A DNA stretch of 64,000 nt from NCBI GenBank assembly GCA_021397835.1, contig JAJFZO010000034.1, positions 1,366,501 through 1,430,500 on the forward strand. The letters run 5' to 3'. The number at the start of each line of letters is the position of its first letter. The first letter of the stretch is position 1. Under the pieces are notes generated by a model. That model saw nothing but the letters and a program-made list of their open reading frames with translations. It was not told the origin of the DNA and searched no databases. Shown here in pieces: positions 58,930 to 64,000 of the stretch. The stretch is from Moringa oleifera (lineage: Eukaryota; Streptophyta; Magnoliopsida; Brassicales; Moringaceae). A program made the translations under genes and the position numbers.

Positions 58930-61600
58930 ATCAAACCATTGATATTGTTTGATGATTACTTCTAGCTATGTGACTTGATTTAGACAATTTCTGACATGGT
59001 TTCAATAGTTGATTAATGTCTGAGATAGCATATCCTTTAATGATAATGTTAGTGAGTCCTGTATAGTATGCAAAACACAATGCTCTAATTGTTGTCTTAG
59101 TTACTACTACAAAAGAATCCACACCATATCTAAAAGTGCGATTTGTCGCACACTATTATTATATCTTGCTATAATATTAACTCCTCCATTCTTGTCATTT
59201 GAACTGAAACTAACATCAAAATTCACCTTTATAAGTCTAAAATGTGATGGTGTTCAAACTGCATGAGGTATACCAATACTTCCATTTTCTTTTTTCATTA
59301 GCTTACTTAAATTCCATGAATAGCTAGCTTAGTTACATAACTTACCACACTATATCCATTTTTATCATTTCGTTCTATGATAATAACATTCTTTCTTACC
59401 GTAAGCCCTAACTCAAATTATTGTTGCTCTAAATTTTACGAATATTCAAAGAAGCATTTTAAAGGATTTTTTGTATCTAGGCATTGATCTTTTAGTTAAA
59501 TTCTTCCCCAAACTTTAACACTTGGTAAACATCTTTTTATTGCATGCATCATTGTTTTGCCTTTGTGTGACAAATCCTTCAATAATCTTCCTCACGTACC
59601 TTTCTCTGCTTAAAGATCGATAAAACAAGGATGAATCTTCTGCTAAAACTCCATGCAAAGATTTTCATTTTATTAAGTACCTTAGCAGAACAGGTATTCT
59701 TCCATACCTGTTGACCCTTCTCTCGATCATTATGGCTCATACAATTTAAACTTGAATCTTCTAAGAGCAAATGGTATGCATTTTTTACAGTGTAAGAACT
59801 AGATTTCTCATAATGCCATATAACTATGTCTTTAGTTTTAACACCTGCCAATGGATCATTCAGATGCAATCAACTTCTTATGATGTATTGTTCAACATCC
59901 TTATATTCCATTGCATAGAATTTGAGTTAATCAAATTACTAACTCTTAGAGAGTTATCTGCAGCATTTCTCTTAAAGTTAGAAAATGAATCATCCTTAGC
60001 TAACCATTGAACCAACCAAAGCTAAATTTTATCTTCATTTCCTATATGCCATCTGGTTCCCATTCATAGAGTTCTTATCGTGATCCATGTGCTTTGCCAA
60101 GTGTAGGACCGATTTGTTCCTAATTAAGCTTTTATAAAATTCCCATTAGAAAAGTACTTAGCCTCAAGCACTTTGTAGAATAGTGTAAAATAATGTTTCA
60201 TTAAATGAGATCCTTATTTAGATAAAAGAGTGATGTTAAATCTGTTCATATCTCAAAAGCTCATTTCTTTTGACATCTTAGATAAATACATAGAACTCTA
60301 ATTCAACCAATGTATTCCATGTCCTTCTTCAACATGTTTTCATGAAAAGTTCTTAATAAATAATATGTCAGGAAAATCATATAATCATCTCAAATAAAGC
60401 ATTTTTAGTTGCTTTGGGGCTATTTTGTAGTTTTACCTGTAATTATTTGTTAGTTTTTTTGATCTTATAATTTTGTAATAAGAACTTTTAGATGAAATTG
60501 AGATCAATATATAATCTCAGTAAAATTATATATTAGCTATTTTTGAACTGTATTGGAGCTAAATTCATCACAAAATAACTTTGGTAAAAGAAAGCAACTC
60601 ATAATGTAAATGAGAATCTCTTGTATCATTGCTTTGACGAGGATCTCTTTGCTACCTTCCAATAAACTTCTATTGTGCCAATTGTTCACCTTAAAAACCA
60701 TATTATTTTTCACATCTTAAAAATTTCTTTTTTGTTTTCTTACAAGACTGTTTTAAGAGAACCAAATATTTTCTTAAATCATTTATTAGTCGAACCCTTA
60801 AGAAGTTTCTAATATTAGTGCAAATGTCATGCCTGATATATCTCTACTAAAAATCAACATGATTTCTCCAATTCAACTTTTTGATCATAGCTCTCCACAT
60901 AAATCTTTATCGCGTACTGCACCTTTTCGCTTTTGTGTTTATCTGCTTAGTAAATAAAATATTATAATCAATAAAAAAATAAGTGTGTAATTTTGAGTCA
61001 ATTATGACTTATTCATAATCCGTGGAGAATTCCTTCATTTTGGCATTTAATAATTAACTATAATGCTTTCAGTACAAAAGAGAAACAAATATGGAGGTAT
61101 AAGGTCCTCTCATGGAGTGAAAATCACAGTCAAACCATTAAGCACAATGGAATATGAGAAAAATAAGACACAACTCATAATCAAATCTACCATTTTCTTA
61201 TGAAAATCCAATTTAAGTATTGTAACCTTTAGAAAATACTCCTCTCTATCATACACTTTTGCCATATTAAGTTCCAGCAGCTAGCCCTGAATTTCTTGAG
61301 TCTTTCGTTTAATATGTGGAACGATTCGTGAACAACAAAGGAATTATTTGAGATTAGCTTACTTGGAATAAATGCAAGTTGTGTTTGCACTACTAATGCA
61401 AGTAGGTAAAATTAGCGTAAAGTTTATTGGCAAAAGCTTTGGACACAATTTTGTACATAACATTGCAAAAGTTTTGGATTACTAAAATGATAGATTTGAT
61501 ATACAAGAATCAAAGTTAAGTTCCAGAGTTAACTGAGAATAAGAAGATAATAGCATCTCACTACCCCTGTTTTAAGAACGGTGACAAATCTAATATCATG
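58930..61600 (-). mobile_element. Decayed non-LTR retrotransposon (LINE): RT end, zf-RVT, RNase H
   Basis: Read on the minus strand from the right: a LINE reverse transcriptase piece at about 61,460-61,420 (KIVSKAFANKL); a degraded block at about 61,130-61,060 fitting the RT segment after SRGLRQGDPLSPYLF; a block near 60,170-60,020 matching the RT C-terminal region (KYFSNGNFIKA; TRWHIGN); the zf-RVT domain at 59,869-59,579 (DIVIWHYEKSSSYTVKNAYH); and an RNase H-like domain at 59,230-58,930 (VNFDVSFSSNDKNGG; GLTNIIIKGYA). Stops and shifts are everywhere and the 5' half is missing. It occupies the space between the two diverging kinases. Confidence 0.8.
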
Positions 61601-62690
61601 TATTTCGAAATGTTATTTATGTATGGCCTATAAAGAATTTATAAAAAACTTATTATTATTAATATTTTTATGAAATTTGACTATTATTATGGCACTAAAC
61701 TATCTAAACAATTTTATTTTTTCAAAAATACGAGTTCAAACGATCATCACTATTTTTTTTTTAATTTAAATCCATCATTCAAACTAATTTTTATTGATTA
61801 TTATTATTTTTTTAAAAAATTAAACAATAATATTATTATTGAAAGTTAATAATATTTATTTATATCATGACTAAATCCGTTATTGTAAATACTCATCGAT
61901 TTATTTATTATTTTTAAATATTATATTTATATTTATAAAATTTGTAAAAAAATTTATATGTATACTTCATAGTGTTAATTTAAATATTTTTCATTATAAA
62001 AAAAATAAATTAATACCTCTTTATCTCAATAAATTAGAAGAAACCATCGTTTATAGTTTTAATGTATTAATTTTAATAATACTATGTATATAATAAAATA
62101 AAAATAAATAAATAAAAATAGTAATGTGGATTGGATTAAACTTATTTGAAATCCAATAATTTGATTTTTTTTTTTCCTAAAGTCAAACTATTATGAGTGG
62201 GATAGAATTGATATCAATTTTAAATTTTGCCCCAAGTGATTTTAAATTTTAATTTTTGATTGGACTTAAATTGGAACTGATTTCAAACTAATTAAAACAT
62301 AATCTGATTTCTGAATAAAATGTATTATATTATGTTGAACATTAATTCTTCAATACGCATATTTTACTTTTAAAGTACATTAATTTTAAATTGTAAACTT
62401 TTTATACTAAACATTTGTAATTATTTTACTTTGTATTTATGTTAATATTAAGATTTTCTGATCCTAAATCAACCTTACAAAATTTATAAATCAAACATGA
62501 ATTAAATTTAATCACATATGAATTGGGGTTAATTTGAGACCAAAATTTTATTAATTAAAATCAAATTAATTAATATGAAATAAAAACCCGAATTAACCTG
62601 GTTAATTCCTGGCCCATTTACTGCTTTACTTAAATAAATATATATTCATAAATAATAATTTAAGTATAATTATGTAATAGTCTGGCAAGG
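61601..62690. other. Very AT-rich intergenic DNA
   Basis: No gene or repeat of clear identity was seen. It precedes the promoter of the right-hand kinase copy. Confidence 0.6.
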
Positions 62691-62700
62691 CTTTTCAAAT

Positions 62701-62708
62701 TATAAATA
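62701..62708 (+). promoter_or_regulatory. TATA box of the second BLUS1-like gene
   Basis: TATAAATA, 239 bases before the ATG at 62,940. It is homologous in position to the TATA box of the left-hand kinase. Confidence 0.65.
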
Positions 62709-62939
62709 CCCTTCTTTAATTCTAATTCACATGCCCAAATAATAACTCTTATCAGCGCTAGAACAGTAGAAGAAAACTGCCTGGCAAACCTTCTTTTCTC
62801 TTTCACTCGCCTACTCCAAAGAAGAACCTAACTGTTTTTCAGTTGTTACTTCCTGAAATCCATCCTCTTCAAGAAACAGATAAAGAAGAACAAGCCTTTA
62901 CTGAACCCATTTCAAGAAAATCAAGACCAAGGAAGCTCC

Positions 62940-64000
62940 ATGGCTCAAGAACAGCAGGAAGATCTCAAGAAACTCCAATATCCACTTGACGCGGATTCAT
63001 ACAAGATCCTCGATGAAATCGGCATTGGTGTTAGCGCCAAAGTTTACAAAGCAATATGTTCACCGATGAATTCAACTGTGGTTGCCATCAAGGCCATCGA
63101 TTTTGACAAGTCCGGAACCGATTTTGATGATGTTCGGCGAGAAACCAGGACGATGTCCCTTCTCTCTCACCCAAACATCCTCAAGCCGCACTGTTCTTTC
63201 ACAGTAGATCGCTGCCTTTGGGTGGTCATGCCTTTCATGTCTGGTGGTTGTTTACAATCTATAATCTCTTCTGCTTTCCCTGACGGTTTTTCAGAGCCAT
63301 GCATTGCTGTAGTCCTCAAGGACACCCTCAACGCCTTGGCGTATCTCCACGACCAGGGCCACCTACACAGAGACATCAAGGCTGGTAATATTCTTGTGGA
63401 CTCCAATGGATTGGTTAAGCTTGCTGACTTTCGCGTATCTGTATCGATTTATGAGTCCACTGAGTACGGGCCGTTGGCCTCAACATCGCACTTGATGCTC
63501 ACTGATGTGACGGGGACGCCGTACTTTGTGGCGCCGGAGGTGACACACTCGCACACAGGGTACAGTTTCAAGGCTGACATCTGGTCTTTTGGTATAACAG
63601 CGCTTGAGTTAGCCCACGGCCGTCCTTCTCTGTCTCATTTGCCTCCTTCCAAGTCTTTGCTTGTGAAGATAGCGGAGCGGTTTCGCTTCTCTGATTATGC
63701 CAAGGGCAAATACGACCAGAGCAAGAAGCACTCGGAGGCTTTTAGGGACATGATTGCTTCGTGTCTTGATCAAGATCCCGCGAAGAGGCCCACAGCAGAG
63801 AAGCTCCTGAAGCACTCTTTCTTCAAGAACTGCAAAGGTGCTGATTTCCTTGTAAAGAACGTGTTGCATGGATTGCCTAGCCTCGAAGAAAGGTTCAAAG
63901 CGATCAAGATGTCGTACAAGATTGACGGCGATGATGATCAAGAAGAAGAAGTTGAGAGGGACTGGAGCAAACAGAGAAGAATCAGTGGGTGGAATTTCAA
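62940..64000 (+). CDS. BLUS1-like kinase, second copy with DFG changed to DFR (partial, cut by window edge)
   Basis: The frame is open from ATG 62,940 to the window end: 353 codons, with the C-terminal linker and coiled coil lying beyond. It aligns with the left-hand kinase with one inserted Gln near the start and about 45 substitutions in roughly 350 residues by hand count. The catalytic Lys in VAIKAID and HRDIKAGN are kept. The DFG motif reads DFR: Arg165, codon CGC at 63,432-63,434, a one-base change from GGC. The activation segment has GTPYFVAPE in place of GTPYWMAPE. Loss of the DFG glycine usually weakens or abolishes catalysis, so this may be a pseudokinase or a gene at the start of decay. 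RRISGWNF with its Ser is retained. No stop or frameshift is seen. Confidence 0.9.
   Translation, partial: MAQEQQEDLKKLQYPLDADSYKILDEIGIGVSAKVYKAICSPMNSTVVAIKAIDFDKSGTDFDDVRRETRTMSLLSHPNILKPHCSFTVDRCLWVVMPFMSGGCLQSIISSAFPDGFSEPCIAVVLKDTLNALAYLHDQGHLHRDIKAGNILVDSNGLVKLADFRVSVSIYESTEYGPLASTSHLMLTDVTGTPYFVAPEVTHSHTGYSFKADIWSFGITALELAHGRPSLSHLPPSKSLLVKIAERFRFSDYAKGKYDQSKKHSEAFRDMIASCLDQDPAKRPTAEKLLKHSFFKNCKGADFLVKNVLHGLPSLEERFKAIKMSYKIDGDDDQEEEVERDWSKQRRISGWNF

Noticed and set aside
1..64000. tRNA genes, CRISPR arrays, bacterial-type operons
   Set aside because: I saw no tRNA cloverleaf consensus boxes and no regularly spaced repeats. Genes have introns and plant promoters, so prokaryotic features are not expected.

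Overview
This window is nuclear DNA from a dicot flowering plant; I cannot name the species. The evidence is AT-rich intergenic DNA, genes with GT..AG introns whose exons encode plant-specific families (a TRAF/MATH protein of the MUSE13/14 type, BLUS1-like kinases, CTNIP/SCREW peptides), and many decayed Ty1/copia, Ty3/gypsy and LINE retroelements.

Layout. Positions 1-6,330 hold a broken minus-strand copia element (about 1,440-3,960), an unrecognised coding remnant, and a broken minus-strand gypsy element. Positions 6,330-28,000 are mostly gene-poor AT-rich DNA, but they carry the main find: five genes or pseudogenes of small secreted peptides with the CTNIP core, the phytocytokine family also called SCREW, whose known receptor is HSL3/NUT. 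Copies A (11,642), D (24,608) and E (27,909, minus strand) are intact. Copy B (16,824) and copy C (18,951) are broken by frameshifts. C and D lie in a duplicated block that includes the promoter. A long-inverted-repeat element and a second copia remnant lie among them.

Positions 29,980-44,000 hold two intron-rich housekeeping or regulatory genes on the minus strand. The first is 60S acidic ribosomal protein P1 (four coding exons, 110 aa). The second is a TRAF/MATH adaptor of the MUSE13/MUSE14 type (twelve coding exons plus a 5'-UTR exon, 1,134 aa). A gypsy remnant occupies 45,320-48,420.

Positions 49,600-64,000 hold a single-exon FHA-domain gene with four G-boxes in its promoter, then a minus-strand BLUS1-type STE20 kinase. 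A diverging second kinase copy runs off the right edge. The two kinases are head to head, separated by a decayed LINE. The second copy has Arg in place of the Gly of the DFG motif. From memory, BLUS1 and an FHA-domain gene are neighbours in Arabidopsis (At4g14480/At4g14490), so this pair looks like conserved microsynteny.

Several genes touch defence or stomatal physiology: CTNIP/SCREW peptides (stress signalling, stomatal reopening), MUSE13/14 (turnover of NLR immune receptors) and BLUS1 (blue-light stomatal opening). Their proximity is noted, but nothing in the sequence shows that they work together.
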